Positions 14,814-22,002 of a stretch of 27,219 nt of DNA are shown here, piece after piece; the first letter of the stretch is position 1; every line of letters begins with the position of its first letter. The DNA lies in contig JALHUP010000024.1 of NCBI GenBank assembly GCA_022866585.1, positions 1-27,219 on the forward strand, read 5' to 3'. Source of the DNA: Candidatus Zixiibacteriota bacterium. GTDB taxonomy: Bacteria > Zixibacteria > MSB-5A5 > SM1-73. A model generated the notes under the pieces. The model was not told where the DNA came from, ran no database searches, and saw only the letters and a program-made list of their open reading frames with translations. Both the position numbers and the translations under genes were made by a program.

Positions 14814-17219
14814 TTATACGCGGATGCTGCGAGTGACCACAAAGCTGGAGATAAACTGCCGCAGAGTTTTTTCGATCTCTTCTGTCTCCTGATACCTCTC
14901 CTCGGGATTCTTGGCCATGGCTTTCGAAATTATTCGATCAAAAACCAAAGGGATTTTCTCATTGAGGGCTGAAGGTAAAGGAGGAGTATAGTGCAATATG
15001 CTATACATGAGGGAACTGATGCTTTCTCCCTTAAATGGCTTCTGCCCGGTCAAAAATTCATAAATCACCACCCCTAAGGAGAAAATATCTGAGCGTTTAT
15101 CCGCAGGTTTTCCTTCTAACTGTTCAGGAGAGATATAATGTGGTGTTCCCAGGGCCACATTGCTTTGGGTCAAGGAAGAGGTCCCCAGTCTGGCGATGCC
15201 GAAGTCCATCACCTTCACGGCGAAGTCCTCCAACAGCATGATGTTGGCGGGCTTGATATCCCGGTGCACGATTCCCTTTTGATGCGCGTAATTTAAAGCC
15301 GCACAAACCTGCATGATGATTTTGGCTAAGATTTTATAATTCAGCTCCTTCTTTTTCTTGATGAAACTTTCCAAAGTATAACCTGAGAGATACTCCATGG
15401 CGATATATTGCACGCCTTCTTGTTCGCCCACATCATAGATCGTCACTATGTTAGGATGAGACAACTTCCCCGCCGCCTTTGCCTCGCGGACTAATCTTTC
15501 TTTCAGTTCGGAAATCTCTTCGGCTGAGGTAGCGAAATCCAATCGGATGGTTTTAAGAGCCACTAATCTGTCAAGGATAGGATCCAAACCCCTGTAAACT
15601 GTACCCATCCCCCCCCTTCCTATAAGCTCCAGAACTTTATAGCGACCAAATTGAGTCAAGGGCAGATGGGCAGTAGATTCCCTTGAAACCCCTTTCGGTG
15701 TCTCCTCTTGCAGCGAGGGGGTGATGTCCTGGGCTAACCCAGGAGCGTCTGGAGTTGATATAGTTATGGTTTCTTCTTCCTTTCTTTTCTCTTCGGTTCC
15801 AATTTTGGTTGAGGATGATTTGTCTTTTGGTTCAAATGAGACCGGTTCAGGCTTTTCAGTTTTCGACATTCCTGGGACAGTCCCAGTCTGAACCTCGATC
15901 TTGACCTGTTCGCCTTGTCTTTCCAATGTTTCTTGCTCTTTCTCTGTTTTATCTTTAGTATAGACTTGTTCAACGCCTAGACTTTTTTCTCGCGCTTCTT
16001 CCCCTCCCAGCCTCTTGGGCTTAATCGTGGGTGCCGCGGCTAAGAAAAACAAAAGCTCTAAAATCGGATAGAGAGGTTGGGTCAAAATGCCAAAAGAGGA
16101 GAACAGGATATAATTTGAATTAAACATGACGAACAAAAAGACTAAAAGGATAATTATCCTATAAGTTAAAGAGACCTTGGGTAAAACCAGAGCGCAGAAG
16201 ATTCCGATTAAGATCAAAATCAGAAGGTTCCACACTGGGGAAAGACGGTTCAAAAAGTTACTATGAATAATGTTTTCGATCACGTTCGCAATCCTCTCCA
16301 CTTCGTTTAAAGTTCCGTAAGAAGGAACCTTCACCAATGTTTTTGATTCGATAGCAGTCAAACCAACCAAGGCTATTTTACCAGAAAAAGCTTTTGGAGA
16401 GGTCTCTCCATTTAATACATCCAAAGCAGAAACGCGTGGGAAAGTCAAATTGGGACCATAGTAGTTGATCATCATCTGCCTTTTCTTATTTGTGGGGATT
16501 AAAATACCTCTTAAGTTTATCACACCCTCCTTCAAGAGCCCGACGTCTTTCTTGTCGATCCCCAAATACCTCCTGGCCGTTTGCAGAGCCAGAGAAGGAT
16601 AAAGGCATCCATCATATTCGATCAAAATTGGCTCTCGCCGGATTAGATTATCTGGATCGTAGGTCATATTGATATGACCAAAGTCAAAAGCAGATTGAAC
16701 TAAAAGTTTGTCAGGGAAATACATCTGCTTAGCTGAGGGGGCATCCTTCAGATAAAGATTATTCGCCTTAGCCAAAGTTGACCTCAGAATAGTGGGGGGA
16801 GAAGCAGGTGGGGCCATTCCCACTTCCGATAAACTGAAATATATAGGGAGAATCACGTTCCCTGCATTATACATCTCATTAGCCAGAAGTTCCGCCCTTC
16901 CCGAGGTATCCTCATTGATATTCTCTGGAAGAAAAATATCTAATACCAAGACCTTTGGAGATCCTCTGGAGATGGTAGAGATCAAATGGGCTAATTTATC
17001 CTGGGTCCAGGGCCATTTGCCGATCTGATCAAGTGATTTTTCATCTAGGCCCACGATAATTATATCATTTTGAGGATTAATGCTTCCTCTCAATTTAAAC
17101 ATTCCATCCTGCATCCGTAGGTCTATCCTCTCCAGAAAGCTGTATTTTCCCGCATAAAGCGAAATCACCAGGATGGTGATCAAAACATATAAGATAAGCC
17201 CCGAAAATTTTTTTAACAT
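14814..17219 (-). CDS. CHASE2-domain transmembrane Ser/Thr protein kinase
   Basis: The 801-residue protein senses outside the cell and phosphorylates proteins inside. A membrane helix (about 7-24) leads into an extracytoplasmic CHASE2 domain (about 25-320: IIIVGLDEKSLDQIGKWPW, LDIFLPE, GKIALVGLTA). Three membrane helices follow (about 328-347, 354-371 and 377-397), then a charged Glu/Lys/Thr/Pro linker (about 400-520). The Hanks kinase occupies about 524-790: GRGGMGTVY (534-542), Lys556 in VALK, HRDIKPAN (652-659), DFG (672-674) and SPEQLEG. All catalytic residues are intact. The frame extends to a GTG at 17261, but that codon sits in a 28-base palindrome; neither start has a clear ribosome site, and the ATG at 17217-17219 keeps the first helix. 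It follows the phosphoesterase and FHA genes, suggesting one signalling unit. The ligand is unknown. Confidence 0.9.
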   Translation of the reverse strand: MLKKFSGLILYVLITILVISLYAGKYSFLERIDLRMQDGMFKLRGSINPQNDIIIVGLDEKSLDQIGKWPWTQDKLAHLISTISRGSPKVLVLDIFLPENINEDTSGRAELLANEMYNAGNVILPIYFSLSEVGMAPPASPPTILRSTLAKANNLYLKDAPSAKQMYFPDKLLVQSAFDFGHINMTYDPDNLIRREPILIEYDGCLYPSLALQTARRYLGIDKKDVGLLKEGVINLRGILIPTNKKRQMMINYYGPNLTFPRVSALDVLNGETSPKAFSGKIALVGLTAIESKTLVKVPSYGTLNEVERIANVIENIIHSNFLNRLSPVWNLLILILIGIFCALVLPKVSLTYRIIILLVFLFVMFNSNYILFSSFGILTQPLYPILELLFFLAAAPTIKPKRLGGEEAREKSLGVEQVYTKDKTEKEQETLERQGEQVKIEVQTGTVPGMSKTEKPEPVSFEPKDKSSSTKIGTEEKRKEEETITISTPDAPGLAQDITPSLQEETPKGVSRESTAHLPLTQFGRYKVLELIGRGGMGTVYRGLDPILDRLVALKTIRLDFATSAEEISELKERLVREAKAAGKLSHPNIVTIYDVGEQEGVQYIAMEYLSGYTLESFIKKKKELNYKILAKIIMQVCAALNYAHQKGIVHRDIKPANIMLLEDFAVKVMDFGIARLGTSSLTQSNVALGTPHYISPEQLEGKPADKRSDIFSLGVVIYEFLTGQKPFKGESISSLMYSILHYTPPLPSALNEKIPLVFDRIISKAMAKNPEERYQETEEIEKTLRQFISSFVVTRSIRV

Positions 17220-17254
17220 TTTTGAAACTTGTTGGGCTAAAGATGTAGGATTAG

Positions 17255-17282
17255 CCAGCACCTAACTTAAGTTAGGTGCTGG
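17255..17282. repeat. Perfect 28-base palindrome between phosphoesterase and kinase genes
   Basis: The two 14-base halves meet at 17268/17269 (centre CTTAAG) and are exact reverse complements. In RNA it would form a 12-bp hairpin with a 4-base loop. No T run follows on the minus strand. It lies in the 93 bases between the phosphoesterase stop and the kinase ATG, so it could be an operator, an RNA-processing or decay barrier, or another intergenic palindrome. Confidence 0.75.
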
Positions 17283-17312
17283 ATTTCCCCCTAAATCGAG
17301 CTTGAGCCTTTT

Positions 17313-18041
17313 TTACCTTCCCAAAGCCAATCGATCGATCAGAAATTGGGGAAGTCCCCTTTTTTTCATCTTTGTTTGGGTCTTCTTATAATCATAGGGA
17401 AGTCTTTTCAAAGTTGCTTTTTTCTCTTCAACATCATATATTAAATAACAAGCCTGGTTAGATCCGTCTCTGGGTTGTCCTACTGAGCCGATATTCACGA
17501 TGTATCTAAATCCGTCCTCTATTTGGACCCAAGGCTTTTCATGCAAAAAACAGTGCTTATCTTTGTATTTTTCAATTATGGCTGGATGGTGAGAATGACC
17601 TATAAGGCAAGCCTGTTTATTGAAAAAGTGAAAATTCTCCTCCGCATCATCCAAATCGAAGATATAGTTCCATTCTTGTGGTTCTTTGGGGGTGGAATGG
17701 ACTAAATAAAATAGATCAAATCTATGGTCCATTGAAAAGCTTGATAAAACCTTTAAGCTCTTTTCGGTCAAGACGCTTTTGGTCCATTCCATGGACTTTT
17801 GCGCATAGGGGTTAAAAAGATTGGTCTCTATTAAACCCAAGGCTGCGTAATCATGGTTTCCCATCAATTTGATCCCGGATACCTCCTCGATTATAGAGGT
17901 ACATTCATTGGGATCAGGACCATATCCCACCGCATCCCCCAAAAAGAATATTTTATCCAGCTTCTCTTTTTTGAAGTCTGCTATCACCACCTTCAAAGCC
18001 TCAAGGTTGGCGTGAACATCGGAAAAGAAACCATATCTCAT
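17313..18041 (-). CDS. Calcineurin-like metallophosphoesterase
   Basis: The 242-residue protein belongs to the bacterial metallophosphatase group that contains YfcE-like and PPP-like phosphatases. Metal-binding motifs are complete: Asp8-x-His10 (SDVHAN), Asp36 in LGDAVGYGPDP, GNHD (61-64), His115 in YLVHSTP, and GHSHHP (148-153). Family members dephosphorylate phosphoproteins, nucleotides or phosphodiesters; sequence alone does not fix the substrate. Its ATG overlaps the FHA gene stop by four bases (ATGA) with GGGAAG just upstream, so it is made together with the FHA protein. The kinase gene follows after 93 bases. This placement makes a phosphoprotein phosphatase role opposing the kinase an attractive inference, but it is not shown. 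Confidence 0.88.
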   Translation of the reverse strand: MRYGFFSDVHANLEALKVVIADFKKEKLDKIFFLGDAVGYGPDPNECTSIIEEVSGIKLMGNHDYAALGLIETNLFNPYAQKSMEWTKSVLTEKSLKVLSSFSMDHRFDLFYLVHSTPKEPQEWNYIFDLDDAEENFHFFNKQACLIGHSHHPAIIEKYKDKHCFLHEKPWVQIEDGFRYIVNIGSVGQPRDGSNQACYLIYDVEEKKATLKRLPYDYKKTQTKMKKRGLPQFLIDRLALGR

Positions 18042-18733
18042 TTATTCTTCCCTTGAATGAACCGAAAAACTGATTTGCCCACCTCAATTAAGTCATCATT
18101 TTTCAATTGATACCTTTGGACCTCTTCCCCATTTACTTTGGTCTTACCCTTCCGTCCTAAATTCATCAAAATATGACCATCCTTTTCTTTAGTCATCTTA
18201 GCTTGAATTTTGGAAACCAAGAGACCTTTAACCTTTATGTTTACATACTTGGATTTGCCAAAGGTGATCACCGGTTTGTCCAAATAGAACTGCTTTACAT
18301 TCGCATTCTCCTGTCCCAAAAGGACTGAGCAACCTGCTACTGCCGTTATCTCTTTTCCCTTCTTATCCTTCTCCAGAAGTTTCTTTTGCTTTTTGGTGCT
18401 TAAGACCATGGTTCCATCCAGGTCAGTCAACTTAATGTCCTTGGGAGAATCCTGGTGATATACTAAATTAAATTTGCCGATGGTGATCTTATCGTTGTCC
18501 TTTAATATCTCTTCGTTTATCTTTCGGTGGTTTACAAAAGTGCCGTTCAAGCTTTCCTTGTCGATTATTAAGGCGGAGTCATCGCCAAATTCGACTTCAG
18601 CGTGTCTTCTTGAAACAGCTTTGTTGTCTAACACTATATCGTTATCCGAGGTTCTCCCGATGCTTATTCTTTTCTTTTGGGTTACTATTTTTTCGATCAC
18701 CTTATCCTCATACGTGACCACAATTTCAGGCAT
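18038..18733 (-). CDS. FHA-domain protein with a second, degenerate FHA module
   Basis: The 231-residue soluble protein starts with a canonical FHA domain (about residues 3-95): IGRTSDNDIVLD with Gly26-Arg27, SRRHAEVE with Ser41 and His44, and LNGTFVN with Asn63-Gly64. These are the residues that hold phosphothreonine. A linker (95-130) contains LDGTMVLST, a possible phosphorylation site. A second FHA-like fold (about 140-228) keeps the scaffold and Asn201-Gly202 but has FGK instead of GR and SKIQ instead of SxxH, so it is probably unable to bind phosphothreonine. Such proteins recruit kinase targets. A good promoter (18794-18766) precedes it, and GGGGGAG lies just before the ATG at 18731-18733. 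It overlaps the phosphoesterase gene by four bases. Confidence 0.9.
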   Translation of the reverse strand: MPEIVVTYEDKVIEKIVTQKKRISIGRTSDNDIVLDNKAVSRRHAEVEFGDDSALIIDKESLNGTFVNHRKINEEILKDNDKITIGKFNLVYHQDSPKDIKLTDLDGTMVLSTKKQKKLLEKDKKGKEITAVAGCSVLLGQENANVKQFYLDKPVITFGKSKYVNIKVKGLLVSKIQAKMTKEKDGHILMNLGRKGKTKVNGEEVQRYQLKNDDLIEVGKSVFRFIQGKNK

Positions 18734-18765
18734 CTTCTCCCCCTTTGTTTAAAATTTGAGGCAAA

Positions 18766-18794
18766 AGAATAATGTCTTTTTAGATTTTTGTCAA
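18766..18794 (-). promoter_or_regulatory. Sigma-70 promoter of the FHA-phosphoesterase-kinase unit
   Basis: A perfect TTGACA (18794-18789), a 17-base spacer and TATTCT (18771-18766, four of six) predict a transcript starting near 18759, giving a leader of about 26 bases before the FHA ATG. The remaining part of the 18734-19065 gap holds the upstream terminator only. Confidence 0.55.
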
Positions 18795-18980
18795 CAACTT
18801 TTATTAAAATATGCCCTTTTAAACAAGCCCAAGAAACAGAGGAACTTATCCCTTTCTGAGCAGGACTTTTGTTTAATTATATTGTCGACATGAAAATCTG
18901 AAAACTTGATCTTACCCGCCGGAGTAATTTTAGCCGATTAATCAGCCTGGGTAAACCTAATTAATCTAATTACATGATGC

Positions 18981-19012
18981 AAAAAGGTCAGGAAGATTCT
19001 CCTGACCTTTTT
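18981..19012 (-). terminator. Strong bidirectional intrinsic terminator
   Basis: The sequences at 18981-18993 and 19000-19012 form a perfect 13-bp stem (core GGTCAGGA/TCCTGACC) around a 6-base loop, with an A run on one side and a T run on the other. It lies about 54 bases after the stop of the DUF4398 lipoprotein gene and insulates it from the FHA promoter. Confidence 0.85.
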
Positions 19013-19065
19013 ATCTGATCAGAAATGATAGTGGCGAAATGGTCCTATGGATCCACAAGTCGGAT

Positions 19066-19677
19066 TTATTTCTTAGATTCTTTTGTTGGCTTGGAACTTG
19101 ATGGCGTCTTTTGCTTGGCCATTATGAGTTCTCTTAGCTCATTATCCTTGCCGGTGATTTGTTGATATGCTTCACTTGCTCTTTTTGAAGCAACGTCGAA
19201 GCTTCCATTGTCGAACTCTTCTTGAGCCCGTTTTAACTGATCTTCCCAGTTGGGAATTTGTATAGACAGATCGGTCTGCTCTTTAGGAATTTTCCAATCT
19301 TGAGCTATTTTCTGGGTGCTTTTAAGTTGCTCCATAGCGGTTTGGCAGCCACTGATAAAATTCTCAGCCTTCATCTTCATATCTTCCTTGCCGATTGCGG
19401 CTTGGGCGGCCGCTGTGTCAGCTATTCCCATGGCGTTTATTAACAGCTTTTTGGCTTCCCCATAATTTTTCTGGGCAATCAGATTCTCCGCCTCTGTCAA
19501 TAAGTTTTCTGCTTGGGTAAAAATATCCGAGGCATATCTGTCCGCCTCCGCCTCTCTGGCCTTCTCCAGTGCATCCCTGGCTGCGGTTAACTCTTTTTTA
19601 GGTTCACCCGCACAACTCAAAATCACTAAGAAAAAAGCAAGAATGACCAATGAGATGATCAAAATCTCTTTTTTCAT
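19066..19677 (-). CDS. DUF4398-type lipoprotein
   Basis: The 203-residue protein has a lipoprotein signal (KKEILIISLVILAFFLVILSC) with the probable lipidated Cys22 after ILS. It then has helical repeats of the DUF4398 kind: LTAARDALEKAREAEADRYA, FTQAENLLTEAENLIAQKNY, then GEAKKLLINAMGIADTAAAQA. A second helical region (115-185) ends in a Lys/Ser/Pro tail. Members are thought to sit on the envelope and often accompany OmpA-like or peptidoglycan-associated proteins, but no precise role is known. The start ATG (19675-19677) has a full GGAGGTGA ribosome site. A promoter with a long leader lies upstream and a strong terminator downstream, so it is a single-gene unit. Confidence 0.82.
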   Translation of the reverse strand: MKKEILIISLVILAFFLVILSCAGEPKKELTAARDALEKAREAEADRYASDIFTQAENLLTEAENLIAQKNYGEAKKLLINAMGIADTAAAQAAIGKEDMKMKAENFISGCQTAMEQLKSTQKIAQDWKIPKEQTDLSIQIPNWEDQLKRAQEEFDNGSFDVASKRASEAYQQITGKDNELRELIMAKQKTPSSSKPTKESKK

Positions 19678-19861
19678 ATGAGCCTTTCACCTCCTTTTTG
19701 TTTTTTATTTTTGGGTTTTATTCAATTATTCTCTTGATATGGAACCGGTTTGGTTTTCCGTATTCCCGTGTAAAAAGATAAAACTTAGGTTAAAAACTTT
19801 CTAAGAATTGTATTTATTAACTAAATGTTTTTTAAATTCGCCTCATTTCAGTTTTTAAAAG

Positions 19862-19887
19862 GAAGACCCAACTGATCTTCTTTTTTT
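19862..19887. promoter_or_regulatory. Hairpin in the leader of the DUF4398 gene or folD terminator
   Basis: On the minus strand, GAAGATC pairs with GGTCTTC (7 bp including one G-T) and is followed by CTTTT; on the plus strand the hairpin is followed by seven Ts (19881-19887). It falls just after the predicted start of the DUF4398 transcript, so it could act as an attenuator, or simply stop folD readthrough. The rest of 19678-20099 holds the promoter and a repeat. Confidence 0.4.
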
Positions 19888-19898
19888 GATTGGGCACT

Positions 19899-19926
19899 AA
19901 TATATAAACCTAACTCTTTTTGTCAA
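19899..19926 (-). promoter_or_regulatory. Promoter of the DUF4398 lipoprotein gene
   Basis: TTGACA (19926-19921), a 16-base spacer and TATATT (19904-19899) match 11 of 12 consensus bases. The predicted start near 19892 gives an unusually long leader of about 215 bases before the ATG at 19677. Confidence 0.55.
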
Positions 19927-20022
19927 GAAAAATTTTGGATGTTTCTGAGAAAGCTAAATTGGTTGGGTTTTCTGTAGATTAAGTCCTTCAGAGTGAACTA
20001 TTCAGATATTTGAAGAGAAAAA

Positions 20023-20094
20023 CGCAGGTTCTAAATCGAACCTACGCCACAAATATTTTTCTACCAAATTCGGAGCCATGAAGGCTCCGCTACG
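20023..20094. repeat. Hairpin pair with TGAA-loop member, after folD
   Basis: The right hairpin has stem CGGAGCC (20071-20077) with GGCTCCG (20083-20089), loop ATGAA and tail GCTACG. The left has AGGTTC (20026-20031) with GAACCT (20038-20043), flanked by an outer CG/CG pairing, without the TGAA loop. The element ends 6 bases before the folD stop codon region. Confidence 0.7.
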
Positions 20095-20099
20095 TGACC

Positions 20100-20996
20100 T
20101 TAATCCGTTGACCGATCCCTTGACTGCATCTCGCATGCTTTGACCGTATTGGACAGAAGCATAGCAATAGTCATGGGACCTACGCCACCGGGGACCGGGG
20201 TAATGGCTCCGGCTACCTCTTTGATTGAATCAAAATCGACATCCCCTACCAGCCTATATCCGGATTTGGTGGAGGGATCTTCTATTCTATTAGTTCCCAC
20301 ATCGATGACCACTACACCCGGCTTGACCATGTCTGCCGTTACAAATTTAGCCTTTCCCATAGCCGCAATCAAAATATCCGCTTGCAAAGTAAGGCTGGCC
20401 AAATCTTTGGTAGCAGTATGACAGACGGTCACCGTGGCATTTGCCCCTTTGGCTTTCTGGAATAGCATGGGAGCAAGGGGTCTTCCCACCAGGCTTCCTC
20501 GGCCCAAGATAACCACATGCTTACCTGAAGGGTCATTTCCTGATCTTATCAATAGTTCTTGAATGCCCAAAGGGGTGCAAGGCAAAAAGGTCGGCTTTCC
20601 AGCTAACATCATTCCCACATTAAAGGGATGAAATCCGTCCACATCCTTTTTTGGATCAATAGCTAAAATAACCTTTTCTTCACTTATCTGTTCCGGAGTG
20701 GGAAACTGAACCAATATCCCGTGAATACTTTTTTTCTGATTAAGCTCCTCGATTTTTTTTAAAAGATCAGATTCAGGCAATTCCCTGGGATACCTATAAA
20801 CCTCAGAGTAAATTCCCACTTCTTCACAGGCTTTGGTTTTCATGTTCACATAAACCTGGGAGGCAGGATTGTCTCCCACCAATATGGCGGCCAGCCCAGG
20901 AAGGATTCCCTTTTTCTTAAGATTTTCCAGTTTTCCTTTTAGATTCTCTTTGATCTCAGAAGAAATTTTCTTTCCATCAATTATCTCAGCAGGCAT
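20100..20996 (-). CDS. folD: Bifunctional methylenetetrahydrofolate dehydrogenase/cyclohydrolase FolD
   Basis: FolD interconverts 5,10-methylene-, methenyl- and 10-formyl-tetrahydrofolate, supplying formyl groups for purines. The 298-residue protein has the catalytic lysine region YVNMKTKACEEVGI (Lys53), KDVDGFHPFNVG (117-128), the Rossmann-type GRGSLVGRPLAPML and the signature PGGVGPMTIAMLLSNT near the C-terminus. The frame is open to 21047, giving 17 extra residues. ATG 20994-20996 is preferred because GAGGGGAGAAAA precedes it and PAEIIDGKKI is the usual family opening. One variation is PTP in place of the common PLP in VQFPTPEQIS. It is last in the pheS-to-folD gene string, 82 bases after ymdB. 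Confidence 0.95.
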   Translation of the reverse strand: MPAEIIDGKKISSEIKENLKGKLENLKKKGILPGLAAILVGDNPASQVYVNMKTKACEEVGIYSEVYRYPRELPESDLLKKIEELNQKKSIHGILVQFPTPEQISEEKVILAIDPKKDVDGFHPFNVGMMLAGKPTFLPCTPLGIQELLIRSGNDPSGKHVVILGRGSLVGRPLAPMLFQKAKGANATVTVCHTATKDLASLTLQADILIAAMGKAKFVTADMVKPGVVVIDVGTNRIEDPSTKSGYRLVGDVDFDSIKEVAGAITPVPGGVGPMTIAMLLSNTVKACEMQSRDRSTD

Positions 20997-21078
20997 TTTT
21001 CTCCCCTCTGGTATAGGAATAGCAAGACTCATCTTGCGTCTTTCCAAAGATACAAAACAATACCTCTACTATTTTGGT

Positions 21079-21891
21079 TTAAATCTTCTCAGCATTATCA
21101 TCTTCCAACTGGGGCAAATCTATTCTGATTCTCTCGATGCTCAAAGCTTTACCAGAATCCGGATCGATCTTGACCAGTGCCCCGCAAAATTTGATATCAT
21201 CCTTAGCCAAAGTAAATCTTCTGGGAATCTGAGTTAAAAAGCGAGCGATGGCGTCTTCTTTGATTATTCCGATCACTGAATCATGAGGGCCGGTCATTCC
21301 CACATCGGTAATGTATGCAGTTCCTTGAGGAAGGATGATCTCGTCTGCCGTTTGCACATGCGTATGAGTTCCTAAGACCGCAGAGACTTTGCCATCCAGA
21401 TACCATCCTAAGGCCATTTTTTCTGAGGTAGCTTCAGCATGCAAATCCACGATAATGATCTTAGTCTGCTCTCTAATCTTTTCTATTTCTTTATCCGCTA
21501 TTCTGAAAGGACAATCGATCTCTTTGATATAGACTTTTCCTTGAATATTTATTACTCCAATTTTGGAATCATTTTTTAAATCGAAGATAGCCGCTCCCCT
21601 TCCCGGGACATTCGGAGGATAGTTAGCTGGTCTTAAGATGCGCAAGCTTTCATTTAGATAGGGAAAGATATCCTTTCGATCCCAGATGTGATTTCCACTG
21701 GTCAAGCAATCCACCCCGTAGTGGTGAATTTTTTGCGCAATTTCTTTGGTTAAACCAAATCCACCGGCGGCGTTTTCCACGTTGGCAATAGTAAAATCTA
21801 TCTGGTGAATTTTCTTAAGTTCCGGCAAAATCTGCGAGACGGCCCATCTTCCCGGTTTGCCCATTATATCCGCAATGAATAATATGTTCAA
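21079..21891 (-). CDS. ymdB: YmdB-family metallophosphoesterase (cyclic nucleotide phosphodiesterase)
   Basis: The 270-residue protein matches the TIGR00282/YmdB family, metal-dependent phosphodiesterases active on 2',3'-cyclic nucleotides and reported to influence RNA turnover in Bacillus. Motifs run in order: FIADIMGKPGRWAV (Asp8), NVENAAGGFGLT, SGNHIWDRKD, IIVDLHAEATSEK, GTHTHVQTADE and ITDVGMTGPHDSVIG. The start is TTG at 21889-21891, with AGGA 8 bases upstream; it gives the expected opening NILFIADIMG, and no better upstream start is seen. It directly follows rny, the same pairing known in Firmicutes and other phyla, which supports a shared role in RNA metabolism. Confidence 0.94.
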   Translation of the reverse strand: MNILFIADIMGKPGRWAVSQILPELKKIHQIDFTIANVENAAGGFGLTKEIAQKIHHYGVDCLTSGNHIWDRKDIFPYLNESLRILRPANYPPNVPGRGAAIFDLKNDSKIGVINIQGKVYIKEIDCPFRIADKEIEKIREQTKIIIVDLHAEATSEKMALGWYLDGKVSAVLGTHTHVQTADEIILPQGTAYITDVGMTGPHDSVIGIIKEDAIARFLTQIPRRFTLAKDDIKFCGALVKIDPDSGKALSIERIRIDLPQLEDDNAEKI

Positions 21892-21953
21892 ATCTCAAAT
21901 CCTATCTCTGATTCTTAGCCTTTAGATTTTTATTGATATATTTGCAAGCAAAC

Positions 21954-21972
21954 GCGACACAAGTGTCGCTAC
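21954..21972. repeat. Small hairpin with GCTAC tail between rny and ymdB
   Basis: GCGACAC (21954-21960) and GTGTCGC (21963-21969) form a tight stem followed by TAC, so the 3' end reads GCTAC as in the TGAA-loop hairpins. The loop lacks TGAA, which makes it a possible degenerate or related form. Confidence 0.45.
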
Positions 21973-22002
21973 TCCTGACCTTTCACCTTTTGCCTAACAC
22001 CT

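Noticed and set aside
14636..14842. 68-codon minus-strand frame overlapping the kinase 3' end
   Set aside because: It starts inside the kinase gene in another frame, has no ribosome site, and its composition (His, Lys, Phe and Ser runs) looks like translated AT-rich gap sequence.
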